Position numbers and translations under genes: made by a program. This document shows positions 27,256 through 39,085 of a stretch of 64,000 nt of DNA, in pieces. Each line of letters opens with the position of its first letter. Within the stretch, counting starts at the first letter, position 1. The notes under the pieces were generated by a model. The model searched no databases. It saw only the letters and a program-made list of their open reading frames with translations, and was not told the DNA's origin. Source of the stretch: Chitinophagaceae bacterium (GTDB taxonomy: Bacteria > Bacteroidota > Bacteroidia > Chitinophagales > Chitinophagaceae). Location: NCBI GenBank assembly GCA_016722465.1, contig JADKJC010000013.1, positions 124,001 through 188,000 of the forward strand, written 5' to 3'.

Positions 27256-28182
27256 ATGCAACTATCCACTAAACATTTATTAGGCATTAAAGACCTGGTG
27301 CCGGAAGACATCTCTCTTATTCTTTCTACGGCATCCCAATTCAAAGAAGTTTTACAGCGGCCCGTTAAAAAAGTTCCTTCCTTACGTGATGTTACCATCG
27401 TGAATTTATTTTACGAGAACAGCACCCGTACAAGGATTTCTTTTGAACTGGCAGAAAAAAGGCTGAGTGCCGATACCATCAATTTTACCGCATCCGGTTC
27501 ATCTGTTTCAAAAGGAGAAACATTGCTGGATACCGTGAACAATATCCTGAGCATGAAAGTGGATATGGTGGTAATGCGGCACAGTGCCAGTGGCGCTCCT
27601 CATTTTTTGGCAAAGCATATTCCTGCAGCCATTGTAAACGCCGGCGATGGCATCAATGAACATCCCACACAGGCATTGTTAGATGCTTTCTCCATCAAAG
27701 AAAAATTAGGCACTCTTGAAGGAAAGAAGATTGTGTTGATCGGTGATATCATGCATTCAAGGGTAGCATTGAGCAATATTTACCTGCTGAAAAAAATGGG
27801 GGCTGAAGTAATGGTGGCCGGTCCGCCCACATTAATCCCAAAGTACATCAGCGAAGCACTGAATGTAAAAGTGGAATACAATTTAAAGAAGGCATTGGAA
27901 TGGTGTGATGTAGCGAATGTATTACGCATTCAACTGGAGCGGCAGAACCAGGTATTGTTCTCTTCATTAAGGGAATACAACCTTGCCTATGGCGTGAGTA
28001 AAAAATTGCTGGATGGTTTAGATAAAGAAATCGTAATTATGCATCCCGGCCCCATCAACAGGGGAGTGGAAATTGACAGTGATGTGGCAGACAGCAACCA
28101 ATCCATCATTTTACAACAGGTAGAGAATGGAGTGGCAGTTAGAATGGCGGTGTTGTATTTGCTGGCAGCTAGGGGCAATTAA
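27256..28182 (+). CDS. pyrB: Aspartate carbamoyltransferase catalytic subunit
   Basis: The 308-aa protein has the carbamoyl phosphate motif FYENSTRTRISFELAEKRL, the substrate loop GSSVSKGETLLDT, HPTQALLDAFS and the C-terminal MHPGPINRGVEI. These are diagnostic for PyrB. It joins carbamoyl phosphate and aspartate in the first committed step of pyrimidine synthesis. It follows pyrR. pyrE is about 2 kb away, so the pathway genes are only loosely grouped. No pyrI is seen. Confidence 0.95.
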   Translation: MQLSTKHLLGIKDLVPEDISLILSTASQFKEVLQRPVKKVPSLRDVTIVNLFYENSTRTRISFELAEKRLSADTINFTASGSSVSKGETLLDTVNNILSMKVDMVVMRHSASGAPHFLAKHIPAAIVNAGDGINEHPTQALLDAFSIKEKLGTLEGKKIVLIGDIMHSRVALSNIYLLKKMGAEVMVAGPPTLIPKYISEALNVKVEYNLKKALEWCDVANVLRIQLERQNQVLFSSLREYNLAYGVSKKLLDGLDKEIVIMHPGPINRGVEIDSDVADSNQSIILQQVENGVAVRMAVLYLLAARGN

Positions 28183-28293
28183 AAGTCAAAAGTAAAAATT
28201 CAAAAATCAAAATTATATACTGCTTGTTATAGTAACTACACTTTACTTTTAATGGTTCTTTTTTATTTTTAACTTTTAACTTTTGACTTCCTT

Positions 28294-28770
28294 ATGAGCC
28301 GTATTTGTTTGTTCCCCGGAACCTTTGATCCCGTAACACTCGGGCACATCGATATCATCAACAGGGCAATTCCCTTGTTTGATAAAGTAGTGATTGGTAT
28401 TGGTGTGAATGCTAACAAAATCCCCATGTTTAAAGAAGAATTGAGACTGCAATGGATTAAAGAAATTTATAAAGATGAACCGAGGGTAGATGCGGTTGTG
28501 TATGAGGGGTTAACAGTAAAATGCTGCAAAGAAGTAGGGGCCGATTTTATTTTACGTGGTATCCGTTACGTCAACGATTTTGAATATGAAAAAGCCATTG
28601 CAGATATGAACCGCAGTATCAATGGCCATATCGAAACCATTTTCTTAACTTGTCTTCCGCAATACACTTCCGTAGCCTCTACCCTGGTAAGAGATGTGTT
28701 GAAGAATGGCGGGGATGTATCTCAATTCTTACCAAAAGTGGTGAACGACTCTATTGCTAATATTCAATAA
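28294..28770 (+). CDS. coaD: Phosphopantetheine adenylyltransferase
   Basis: The 158-aa protein has the nucleotidyltransferase motif FPGTFDPVTLGHIDI at the N-terminus and VASTLVRDV with the conserved Ser-Thr in the second half, plus LRGIRYVNDFEYE. It makes dephospho-CoA from 4'-phosphopantetheine and ATP. The gap from pyrB (28183-28293) holds inverted AAAGTCAAAAGT/ACTTTTGACTT sequences that can pair over about 100 nt, which may end the pyrB transcript. Confidence 0.94.
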   Translation: MSRICLFPGTFDPVTLGHIDIINRAIPLFDKVVIGIGVNANKIPMFKEELRLQWIKEIYKDEPRVDAVVYEGLTVKCCKEVGADFILRGIRYVNDFEYEKAIADMNRSINGHIETIFLTCLPQYTSVASTLVRDVLKNGGDVSQFLPKVVNDSIANIQ

Positions 28771-28786
28771 CCTAAAAAATATTTTT

Positions 28787-29218
28787 ATGTCGATCTGGTT
28801 TAACAAGTCTTTGAAATTAGCTGATCTGGGTGCTATTGAACCCGGCACCATGGCTGAATTCCTTGGTATGGAGTGGACGGAATTAGGCGATGATTATATC
28901 AAAATAAAAATGCCGGTTGACCAGCGTACCAAACAGCCTTATGGTTTACTGCATGGCGGCGCCAGTTGTGCATTGGCAGAAACAATCGGTAGCGTTGCTT
29001 CTCAGTTGATCCTTGACCCCAATAAATTTATTTGCGTGGGTCTTGAAATAAATGCCAACCATATCCGCAGTGCCAGGAATGGTTTTGTAACCGGTATTGC
29101 CAAACCACTGCACCTTGGCGGCACCACCCATGTATGGGACATCAAAATTTACGATGATGCCAACCAGTTGATCTGCATCAGCCGTTTAACACTGGCAATA
29201 TTGAAGAAGGCATTTTGA
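28787..29218 (+). CDS. Hotdog-fold thioesterase (PaaI/YbdB-like)
   Basis: From the ATG at 28787 (MSIWFNKSLKLADL) the protein has 143 aa. GLLHGGASCALAETIGSVAS is the hotdog active-site region, and GLEINANHIRSARNGFVTG and TLAILKKA follow the pattern of small acyl-CoA thioesterases such as PaaI or the DHNA-CoA and enterobactin proofreading types. It hydrolyses an acyl-CoA in the cytosol, but the substrate is open. It lies 16 nt after coaD, so both may share a transcript. Confidence 0.87.
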   Translation: MSIWFNKSLKLADLGAIEPGTMAEFLGMEWTELGDDYIKIKMPVDQRTKQPYGLLHGGASCALAETIGSVASQLILDPNKFICVGLEINANHIRSARNGFVTGIAKPLHLGGTTHVWDIKIYDDANQLICISRLTLAILKKAF

Positions 29219-29391
29219 TGAAAGTTAGAGGTGAGTGGGGGATAGCAAGTGGGGTTCATAATCAAACATCCTGTTTAGATGTGAATAGTGAATCGTCAAT
29301 GGGTTTGTTTATTGCCGAAGCTTTTCATTTTGCAAAGAGTAACAAAGTTTAAGAGTCCATATTCACTATTCACAATTGACCATTCACCACC

Positions 29392-30021
29392 TCAGGGCGT
29401 GTCAAAAAAAGTACTCAGAATATCTTTTATGGAAGGATAAGTATTGGCAATTGGTTGCTTAATGTCTTTTGTCTTTACCCATTTTATTTCAGCAATGTCT
29501 TCCGCAGTTTGCGGTACCAGTGTTTGTTTGGAAGAGCAGGTCATGTAAAACCAATGGGTGGTCTTTAAAAAATGTTTGCCATAAGCATTGTAGGTATGAT
29601 AGGTTTCTCCCACTTTTCTTTTTAGTTTAATATTCCTTACACCTGTTTCTTCTTCCACTTCTCTCACTGCTGCAGCGTCTGTTTTTTCTCCTTTTTCAAC
29701 TTTGCCTTTAGGCAGATCCCATTTACCGAGGCGTAAAATGAACAGCAATTCTTTTTTATCATTTTGTACAATGCCGCCGGCGGCTTCTATCTGTGTAAAA
29801 TTTTTGAAGAATGCTTTTTTTAATTTTTCCAGGTCGGGATTCCACAGTACCCCGGCATGAAACTCTTCCTTTACAATTTCATGCAATAAAGATTTGATGG
29901 CAGCACTTGATATCTCATCAATGAACACGGCATCGGGATGATGCAGTATCTCATTCAGTTCCTGGTTGATATCATCACAGAGATAAACCGGCTTGTTGTT
30001 GAAGTAAATTTTGATGTGCAT
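29392..30021 (-). CDS. NUDIX hydrolase
   Basis: The 209-aa protein has a full Nudix box: GKVEKGEKTDAAAVREVEEETGV fits GX5EX7REVXEEXG. An N-terminal extension of about 70 residues precedes it. The KWDLPKGKVEKGE sequence resembles those in (di)nucleoside polyphosphate hydrolases. The exact substrate is unknown. It is divergent from pyrE, with 42 nt between them. Confidence 0.9.
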   Translation of the reverse strand: MHIKIYFNNKPVYLCDDINQELNEILHHPDAVFIDEISSAAIKSLLHEIVKEEFHAGVLWNPDLEKLKKAFFKNFTQIEAAGGIVQNDKKELLFILRLGKWDLPKGKVEKGEKTDAAAVREVEEETGVRNIKLKRKVGETYHTYNAYGKHFLKTTHWFYMTCSSKQTLVPQTAEDIAEIKWVKTKDIKQPIANTYPSIKDILSTFFDTP

Positions 30022-30063
30022 AACAAAATTTAAAATGCTGGTGCGGTGGCCTAAATTTGCGGC

Positions 30064-30693
30064 ATGACAAATGAAAAGGCCGTTGCTGAAAAGTTACTAC
30101 AAGTTAATGCAATAAAATTAAATCCTGCACAACCATTTACCTGGGCCAGTGGATGGAAGAGCCCCATCTACTGTGATAACCGCAGGGTACTTTCCTTTCC
30201 TTACATACGTGAATTCATCAAAAGTGAAATGTGCAATGTACTGTTTGAAAAATTCCCGGAAGCTGAAATGCTGGCTGGGGTAGCCACGGCTGGTATTGCC
30301 TGGGGTGCGATGGCCGCCGACCAGTTGAAACTGCCCTATATTTACGTAAGGCCCAAACCAAAAGAACATGGACTCGGCAACCAGATAGAAGGTTTTTATG
30401 AAAAGGGGCAGCGGGTTGTGGTGATTGAAGACCTGATCTCGACCGGCAAGAGTAGCCTGCAGGTGGTGGAGGTATTGAGGAATGAAGGCTTGCAGGTGGA
30501 AGGCATGGTCTCTATTTTCACCTATGGATTTGATATAGCCACCGAAGCTTTTGAAAAAGCAGGTGTGCCTTATTATTCATTGACCAATTATTCATCGCTC
30601 ATTGGACCGGCCATGGAAAAGGGATTGGTGACCACTGACCAGGAAAATACTTTGTTAAACTGGCGGCAAAATCCCTCCGAATGGGGGCGTTAA
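30064..30693 (+). CDS. pyrE: Orotate phosphoribosyltransferase
   Basis: The 209-aa protein has the PRPP motif VVVIEDLISTGKSSLQVVE, the substrate-contact YVRPKPKEHGLGNQIEG and the N-terminal FTWASGWKSPIYCDNR. These identify PyrE, which makes orotidine 5'-phosphate from orotate and PRPP. It is divergent from the NUDIX gene. The 5' leader is short: a TAAATTTG sequence ends only 5 nt before the ATG, so the mRNA may be nearly leaderless, if that is the -7 element. Confidence 0.94.
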   Translation: MTNEKAVAEKLLQVNAIKLNPAQPFTWASGWKSPIYCDNRRVLSFPYIREFIKSEMCNVLFEKFPEAEMLAGVATAGIAWGAMAADQLKLPYIYVRPKPKEHGLGNQIEGFYEKGQRVVVIEDLISTGKSSLQVVEVLRNEGLQVEGMVSIFTYGFDIATEAFEKAGVPYYSLTNYSSLIGPAMEKGLVTTDQENTLLNWRQNPSEWGR

Positions 30694-30721
30694 TTATTAC
30701 CTTTACCAAAACTTAATTACA

Positions 30722-31078
30722 ATGAAAGCAATAACACTTACACTTTTATCATTCTTCAGTTTTGCATTGGCCGCTTCAGCGCAGGCATCTAAAAAAGTAG
30801 TGATTCAAACTCCTACAGTGCAATGCGAAATGTGCAAAACAAAAATTGAAAATTATCTTCGCAGGGAGCCGGGTATTTCCTCGGTAAAAGTGGATTATAA
30901 AAAGAAAACCACTACAGTTGTTTTTTTAACTGACCGCAACAATATCGAACAGGTAAAAACGGCTATTGCCAATGCAGGCTATGATGCAGATGATGTAACC
31001 GCAGATGAAGAAGCTTACAAAAAACTGCCTAAGTGCTGTAAAAAACCTGAAGCACCGGCAGCTCCTAAAACAGAATAA
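30722..31078 (+). CDS. Exported HMA-domain metal-binding protein
   Basis: The 118-aa protein has a signal peptide (MKAITLTLLSFFSFALAASAQA) and one heavy-metal-associated domain with the CxxC copper/mercury site in TVQCEMCKTKIENYL and a typical GYDADDV end. A short Cys pair (KCCKK) and a Pro/Ala tail follow. It resembles periplasmic MerP-like or CopZ-like carriers. The metal is not certain. It is 28 nt after pyrE and is followed by a terminator. Confidence 0.87.
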   Translation: MKAITLTLLSFFSFALAASAQASKKVVIQTPTVQCEMCKTKIENYLRREPGISSVKVDYKKKTTTVVFLTDRNNIEQVKTAIANAGYDADDVTADEEAYKKLPKCCKKPEAPAAPKTE

Positions 31079-31111
31079 AATTATCATTGAACTTTATCGG
31101 AAATAGTTAAG

Positions 31112-31136
31112 GCTGTCATTTATTGACAGCTTTTTT
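31112..31136 (+). terminator. Terminator after the HMA gene
   Basis: GCTGTCA pairs with TGACAGC, followed by TTTTTT, 33 nt after the stop codon. It is a canonical Rho-independent terminator. Confidence 0.85.
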
Positions 31137-31229
31137 ATGCATTCAGGTGAAGGGAGCAAGTGGCGGTTTCAAAATTAAATTAACGAAGCCTTGTCTTGTT
31201 AAAAAGAAATAAGCACATGAATAGAAATA

Positions 31230-31267
31230 AAAGAGGTATTATTCTCATTGAAGAACAATACCTCTTT
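31230..31267 (-). terminator. Terminator of the adhesin gene
   Basis: AAGAGGTATTATTCT pairs with AGAACAATACCTCTT (one mismatch) around CATTGA. On the minus strand it lies about 40 nt past the adhesin stop codon and is followed by T-rich sequence. Confidence 0.65.
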
Positions 31268-31304
31268 ACCCGGATTCAAAATGGAATTGAGCAGGAACAA
31301 TTCA

Positions 31305-34300
31305 TTACCTTAACAGCAACACATTTCCTTTTCTTTCCACCGGCCCACAGCCTGTTTTTGCCTTGATGTAATACACATAATTACCGGCTTCAGCAGGATT
31401 TCCTTTGTAAGTGCCATCCCAGCAATCATCGGCATTGCTGCTTGCAAATACAAGGTTTCCCCAGCGATTGTAAATAATGAAGTGCAACTCCTGCACCTGG
31501 CCAAAATATTTTATCCGGAAACAATCATTTTTCCCATCGCTATTGGGTGTAAATGCATTCGGCACGGAGTAGCTCACTTTTCCTGTAAAATCAACATAAA
31601 CGATGACGGCAGCAGTATTGCTGCAGCCATTATTACCTGTGCCGGTTACTGTGTAAGTGACGGTGCCGCCGGGGCTTGCAATGGGTGAAGGGCTTGCCCT
31701 GTTGCTAAGTGCTGTTGGCGGAGACCAGTTATATTGCAATGCACCTGCAGCAGTTAACACTGCCGAACCAATGGCACAGTTAATATCATTTGATTTATCA
31801 GCCGTAACGGTTGGTAGGGGAAGAATAACAAGGTTGGTAAACAAGGTATCCATATCACCGCAGGTAGTATCTTTTATGATCACAGAATACAAAGTAGTAA
31901 CGGCAGTATTTGCAACTGGATTACTGATGGTTGCATTGCTTACCAATGATGCCGGGCTCCATAAATAAGCGTTAACTCCTGAAGCAGTTAATTGTGGCTT
32001 GTTGTTGAGGCAAACTGAATTATCCGGCGATACAGTGAATACAGGAATTGCTTTGATGGTAACATTCACCGAATCCTTATTGCTGCAGTTGTTGGCACCT
32101 GTTACTGTTACATACTACCTGGTATTGGCGGCTGGATTGGCAACTGGGTTGGGTATGTTAGCATTATTCAATGAACCTGCAGGAGACCATGCATAACTGG
32201 CACCGCCGCCTGCAAACAATGGCACTGCGGTGTTGCGGCATACAATGGTATCGCCTGTTTTTATTATTGCTGGTGTTGGTTTGATCGTAATGATAACAGA
32301 ATCCTTTGCAGTACAACCATTGGCATTGATACCGGATAGAATGTATTTTGTGGTAGTATCAGACATAGCAACGGGGTTAGCAATAAAACCGTTGGAAAGT
32401 CCTGCAACCGGGCTCCATGAATAACTAACCGCCCCGGTTGTGTTAAGTGGAACAGGTATTGATTTGCATATTGCTGTATCTGACCTGGTATCTACAAAAG
32501 GCGTGTCAACAGTGATATTTACTGTATCTCTTTTTATTGAGTAAGTTGCAAAGCTGATATCATCAATGGCAAAATTATCCACGCCGTTGACGAACTTGGG
32601 TATTGTTCTATCTGCAATCGCAAGTTGTGCAGTTGTATTATTACCGGCATTCCATCTTACAAAATGTCTTTGCCAGTTACAGGTGGTCAAAGGATTCTCA
32701 ATGCTGTCCAGCACGGTATTGCCATTGATGGATAATTGTAACTGTGCTTTTGCAGCACCACTTACCCCCTGCAGCCAGAAACTGAAAATGTAATTGCTGT
32801 TTGGTACGGTGCTTACGGTTTGTTGCCATATCTTTTTATTTGCGGCATCCGAACTTGCTACCAGCATATTTCCTGAAGCAGTGGTATGATCTTTACAATC
32901 TACAGAACCCACACCGGCACCTGATGAAAAACTGCTGATAGCATATTGACCCGGGGGAAATGTCCCGGTATTATTGAATGTGTATTCAGAACCAAAACCG
33001 GTATTGCCATTGCTGAAATTTCCATTGGTCACTAAATTGTTTTCTTCACTAACAGCAAGTAAGCTGTACATAATGTTGCCAGGTGTGCTGGTAGTAGGAT
33101 TGGCAAAGTTTACGTTGTTTAAAAAACTGGCAGGGCTCCAGCAAAAGTTCAATGAAGAATCAATATTGCTTCTTAATAATTTGGAAGTGCCAAAGCAAAT
33201 GGTTGTGTCTGGCGTAATGATGATGTTGCTGTTTTTGTAACCGATATAGATCGTTTTTCTTACAGTGTCAACACATACTCCGTTTCCCGTACTGTATTGC
33301 ACGAGGTAGTATCCTGTATCTGCATATACATGCAATGGGTTGCGGATATTATTGATAACGGTTCCATCACCCAGCGACCAGAATATCCCTGCAGTAGTAT
33401 CTCCAACTGCTCTAAAAATCACCGCCCGAGGATTGCAGGCATCCTGCTCAAATACAAAATCGAAATTGATACCGGCAGGATTGATGATCTTTTCTGTACT
33501 GTCTTTACAGCCGTTGATATCAGTCACGATCAATTTTATGGTATAGTTACCACCTGCACTGTAAGTATGGAATGCGTCTTGTACGTTCGCTATACCGCCA
33601 TCACCAAAACTCCATTGCCAGTTTTGAACGGGGCTGGTATTGGTAAATGCAGTGCCTTTAAAGTCGAAGGATTTGCAGGCCGTAATGCTGTCTTTTATTT
33701 TTACAGAGTCGATATTCTTTTTGAAAGGAACAGTAGCTTCCGGTAAAATGATATTTACATTGCCGCCACCATCTGTGCCATCCAATGCGCCATGGGTGGT
33801 ATTAAAACAGGTACTGGATGGGTTTAGTATCAGGCCTGCTTTGCCTCCACTTGCATTAACGGCAACACCGGGCGGTACCGGGCCAAATTTAAAACCGATA
33901 TAACCACCACCACCACCACCACCGGGGCCATGGCATCTTGAAGGATAAACCTGGTTCTCGTTGGAACTGCCATCGCCTCCATTGATATCAACGGTTACTG
34001 TGCTGGTATATCCATCTACATACAGTAATACGCTGCCGCCAGCACCGCCACCAGCACCACCTTCATCTCTTACCAGGGTAGTAATGCTTTCACCAATAGC
34101 TGTTATATGCTGGTTATTGCCATTGAACAAGGTTGCTTTAATAATTACAATACCACCGCCATTACCACCGGCTGCAACGGGTTGCCCATCGTCCTGTTGG
34201 CCACCACCGCCTGCACCTCCCATACATACCCTGCTGAGGTCTGTATAGTTGATTGCTTCACCACCGATACTTTGTGTTTGTGAGCCACAGGTATTGGATT

Positions 34301-37300
34301 GCAGCCCCCCAATTCCACCTTCCCCATAATTGGCCCCACCCCCCCCACCTGTATTGGCAGAATAAGAACCTCCACCGCCATTTGCCAGTTTTGCACCACC
34401 AGCTTCAAAACGGGAAATATATTCAGTAATGCCTTCACCCTTTGTACCGCCCGTGCCTGTTTGTACTGCCCAGTTGCCGGTATTATTGCAACTGAACCCT
34501 GCACCAACCTGTCCGCCCCTGAAACCTTTCCTGCTTACATCAATGGGGGCATTCAGTATTACATCGGTGGCACTGTTCAATATCAGCACACCGCCTTTGC
34601 TGCCATCCCAGGGAATACAGGTAAGGGTGTCTGTTATGGTAGCTGTCTGAAAATATGGAACCCTTATCAATTGTACTTTCCCATTTACCGCATCGTATTG
34701 TTTTAAAAAAGTATTCTATAGTTCTATGCTGTTACCTGTTGTTGTTTTTATATAGTTGAATTCATAGCTGCCAGCATTGTTGAGGTTGCTGACAGTGCCA
34801 AACGAATTTGAATTGGTTGAATCAATCGCAGCGCCTTTCATCTGCATGATCACGATGGTATCTCCCACATTGAATTTTGTGGCATTGCCAACGGTGATTG
34901 TGTTGGTACAAGGGTCGATGGTAATAACCTCTGTATAGTCGTTGATGATCTTAGGTATCTCATTGCCACAAATACTTGTGGTAACCTGTACCAATGCACT
35001 GTCTCTACAGCCATTGATATCTGTTACTACCAGCTTAACGCTAAAAGTGCCGGAAGTGCTGTAAGTATGTGCAGCGTTTTGAGTAGCGGCAAAATTATTA
35101 TCACCAAAATCCCATTGCCAGCTTTGTATGGCATTGCTGTTGGTGAAAGCCATTCCATTAAAATCGAAAGTTTTACATGCTGTGATGCTGTCTTTAATTT
35201 TTACAGAATCGATATTGGGCTTAAATAAAACTGGTCGGTTGGCACCGACAGGTCAAAGAGATTCAATGCCGTTTTGCCCTGGGGTGGTGCCAGGATCATT
35301 GTTATTACATGCAGGATAAATCCACCTCTGTCCGCCATTTTTCACATCAAGAGCTGCCGGGTAATGAATTCCGGCTAAGCCACACTACGCCGCCTCCACC
35401 TCCGCCACCGGGCCCAAGCCTGCCTGCTTAAATAGTTCCATGTCATGTTCCCACCTTTACCGCCATTCACATCTAAAGTTAAGATTGCCGTTAAATATAT
35501 TGTTGGATAAAAGTATGGTACCACCTGCGCCGCCACCACCCATGCCATCATGAGTTTCTCCGCCGGCGCTGTTTAATTCATAGGCAGAATCACCCTTTGC
35601 AACCATTGAATGGTTGTTGGCATTGATAACAGCTGAATTGACAAGAATGATGCCCCCGCCATTACCACCTTCATAACTAAATCGCTCCAGAAATCCATTG
35701 TTGGTATGACCAGCGCCGCCGCCGCCGCCATGAAAATTTTATTTATTGGGTTGGAATAAGTAAGACCTGTAACCTCCGGGGATTCCCCTGTTATCAAACG
35801 GGGCAAACCACAACATTCCCAATGGATAACCGCCCATACCTCCTGATGAAGCATTGCCACCGCCGCCACCACCTGAATTATGATCAATACCCCCACCACC
35901 AGCCGTTGCAAATGAGGCCCGACCGCTTGATTTATTGTTAATGATCACTGCAATGTTTCTCCTTTTTGCGCTGCAAGAACCGAATTGGCAGGGTAAAAAT
36001 AACCAGTCTCTCCACAGTGGGTGACGCTTGAATTTGAATTGATACCTGCCCCACCCCTGAAACCTCTGCCGCTTACATCAATATTGGCATTCATCGTTAC
36101 ACTATCGGCAGCATTTAATACCAAGATACCGCCTTTTTTTCCATCCCATGGCAGGCAGGTAAGCGTATCCGTGATGTTTACCTTTTGGTAATAGGGAACC
36201 CTTACCAGTTGCACCACTCCATCCGGGATATCATACTGTCTTTGCAGCACATTTTTCAATTCAATGACATTGCCTGTTTTTCCTTTTACATAATTGAATT
36301 CGTAATTACCTGCGTTTTTGTAATTGGTAATGGTACCAAAGCTGGCGGTATTGGTGGAATCAATTACGGCGCCTTTCATTTGTATCATCAGCACCGTATC
36401 ACCCACATTAAATTCCGATGCATCTTCTACAGTGATATTATTTTCACAGGGAAGAAAGCCAATGACAGGAGTGTACTTGTTAATGATGCGGCTGATACCT
36501 GCTGTTACCGGTTTGGTTTTACAGGTATCAATAGCAAAATTACAATTGGGTACAGTTTCATTGATGGAGGCATTGCCATGCAGCACTGCATTGTACAGGC
36601 TGTTACCTTGTTTGTTGGTCAATGTTTCAAATGTGTAGTAGCCCAATAAGCCTGGTTGTGTTGTTGGATTCGGCAAAGGGCTATTCATATACTGCTGTAG
36701 TTCTGCCTGCGTCTTTGCAACATTCCATATTCTTACTTCATTTAAATAACCGATAAGTGTTGTGTTGGTGGTAGGGCTATTGGCTGTTGCCGCAATGGTA
36801 GCAGGGTAGTTGTTTTGAAACAGGGTGCCGGTGCAAGGTATCTGGCTCATTAAAAATCCATTGCGGTAGAATTTTAAGGTGCTGCCGTCATAAGTCATGG
36901 CAGCATAATACAATTTTTTATTTTCCAGGTCGCAGATATCCGGTGTCATGTGATGACCTGTTGTGGTGGTTACCTGGGCCCTGTCAACCCGTAACAGGTA
37001 GTTTACATCAGCGGTTGTCCAGTGTTTTGATACAATATTGAGTGAAGTGTAATCTTCTGGCGTAAAAGCACTGTCTCTTGAAAACAATCCTTCAACAGTG
37101 ATCTGCGTTCCTGGTATATCCATATCACCAACGGTAACATAACTTTGAGAATTAGGGATGTGCAGCCAGTTATTGCAGGGTGTTGGAGGCTTTGGACAGG
37201 AGTCCGCTAAAAAACTGCAATTCGGAACCGTATTATTTATTGTTGCGGCTCCATGCAGGGTGCCATTCCAGGTGGAATTACCCTGTTTATTATTTAGATC

Positions 37301-38908
37301 ATCAAAAGTATAATAAGCTACCAAACCCGGTTGTGATGTGGGATTGGGCAAGGTGCTGTTCATGTATGTTTTGATCTCATCCTGCGTTCTTGCAATATTC
37401 CAGATCCTCACTTCATTCATATATCCTTTTAAAGAACCATTGAGTGATCCGAAAGAATAATTGCCAATTTTTGTAATGAGGTCATTGGTGACGAGGTTGC
37501 CGGTGGCAGGCTTACTGCCCATTAAAAAACCATTGCGGTAAAACTTTAAGGTACTACCATCATATACCAATGCCGCATGATTGATCTTTTTAGGTACATA
37601 ATCACAGGCAATGATCTGGTAAAACCCACTGGTAGTAGTGATCTCTGCAGTAACTGGCCTCAGCAGGTAATTGCAGTCAGAAGGGTCGGTATGTTTTGAA
37701 ACAAGATCATAAGAAATTGTAGATGGAATAAAATAATTGGTATCGGCAGCAAAGGAGGCTTCCACTGTTATCTTATTGCCGGTCATATCCAGGTCGCCGA
37801 TGGAAACATAATCAGTAGTATTGTAAGTGGGAATGTGCAGCCAGTTATTGCAATCAACAGAAGTAGTACAGCTGTTTACAATCAAACTCAATGTTCTGAT
37901 ACTATCACAACCGTTAGCTGCAGTAAAAGTATCGATATATGTCCCCGTGCTGCTATGGCCTTCAAAACTCAGTCCATTGCAAATGGATTTGGAAAGTGAT
38001 GCTCTTTTGGCCGCACGAATATTTATTTGCTTATTTTCTTTGATGGGGCAGGCGAGCGAACCATCACCTACTACAACAGCATACACATTGGTATCGCCTG
38101 GTGCAATGTCGGTATAGTTTACACCGGTGGCACCAGGTATATTCACAAACGCACCGGATGACTCTTTCTTCTGCCATTGATATACCGGGTTGGCGTAGCC
38201 GCTTCCGAGTAGGGTAAACAAAGGGATGCTGTCTGCACAGCTATTGGATGCCAGCGGGCTGTTAATGCTCAATGTAGGGCCGCATACGCTGAACTGGAAA
38301 TCATCAAAGGCAAAGTCATCATAACCTGTCATATTGAACCTTGCCTGTAATTTCAATGCAGTGTTATTACCCGAATTAAAACTAAACCCCATCGGCACCC
38401 AGATGGGGGAATCTGTTACGGAAATAGGAGGGGAGTCCCAGGTAGCCAGTTGATTCCCCAGTGTATCGGAAATAATAAATGTAAAAGTTTGGTTGGAGGG
38501 AAAAGATGGCCTGTCTATATTCATGGCGAAAGTGGAGAATGAATATTGCCTCAGTTGGCAAACACCCCTTACAATCGTTTCATAAAAAATGGGTGCACTA
38601 CTGTTGCCATCAATCACTAAAAAATAGCCCCCGGAATCTAAAGGTGTGTGATCTTCCGGAACGATATGCCAGGAACCAAAATAATCGAACTTGTTTACAA
38701 GTGAATAGTTGCCGGAATTGACCCCATTATTTTGATAAATATAACCACTTGTAATGTTTGGGCTGCCCTGTGGAGAAAGTTGCGGCACCCCACTGCCGAA
38801 ATCATCTTTCCATACAGCCGTCATGGTGCCGCTGCATATTTGTGCTGCTGCAGTAAATGAAAAAAAAATGATTAAAAGTACAAGGGTTAAATGTATAAGT
38901 TGCTTCAT
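31305..38908 (-). pseudogene. Giant T9SS-type adhesin with LamG and PKD domains, multiple lesions
   Basis: The intact 987-aa front part (to 35945) has a signal peptide (MKQLIHLTLVLLIIFFSFTAAAQ), a jelly-roll region, Ig-like repeats and two LamG domains (KITVEASFAAD, QITVEGLFSRD). It is followed by two copies of a module with FNVGDTVLMIQMKGA, GGILVLN, a Gly-rich stretch and a PKD domain. The end has a CHU_C-type sorting domain (VPNAFTPNSDGKNDCFRI ... GNYVYYIKAKTGC). Lesions seen: in-frame TAA at 35739, TAG at 34716, TAG at 32115, a probable TGA near 35255, and frame changes near 35950 and several between 35220 and 35560. Read without them it would be about 2,530 aa. The number of stops suggests real decay, unlike other genes here. 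Confidence 0.8.
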
Positions 38909-39020
38909 TAAAGTCCGATTTAAATCGCTTTTTCAAATATACCAGAATTTAAGCAGAGAAACGGTTGTGTTAACAGCATGATACCTTTGATGCATCAAAA
39001 GTTGCACAGTACCCAAAAAT

Positions 39021-39050
39021 AAAACAGGTGACTTTCTAAGCCACCTGTTT
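39021..39050 (-). terminator. Terminator of hppA
   Basis: AAACAGGTG and CACCTGTTT pair around an 11-nt loop, 36 nt past the hppA stop on the minus strand, and are followed by TTTTATTTTT. Confidence 0.75.
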
Positions 39051-39085
39051 GTAAAATATTAATTAAGTAAATGTGAACCTTTTAA

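Noticed and set aside
33297..34650. Several plus-strand frames opposite the adhesin
   Set aside because: They are antisense frames of a low-stop-codon gene with repeats and show no domain.
32115..34718. TAG recoding (for example TAG as Gln) to explain the in-frame stops in the adhesin
   Set aside because: Other genes in the window, such as those ending at 7982, 8823 and 18058, use TAG as a normal stop, and the gene also has frame changes and a TAA.
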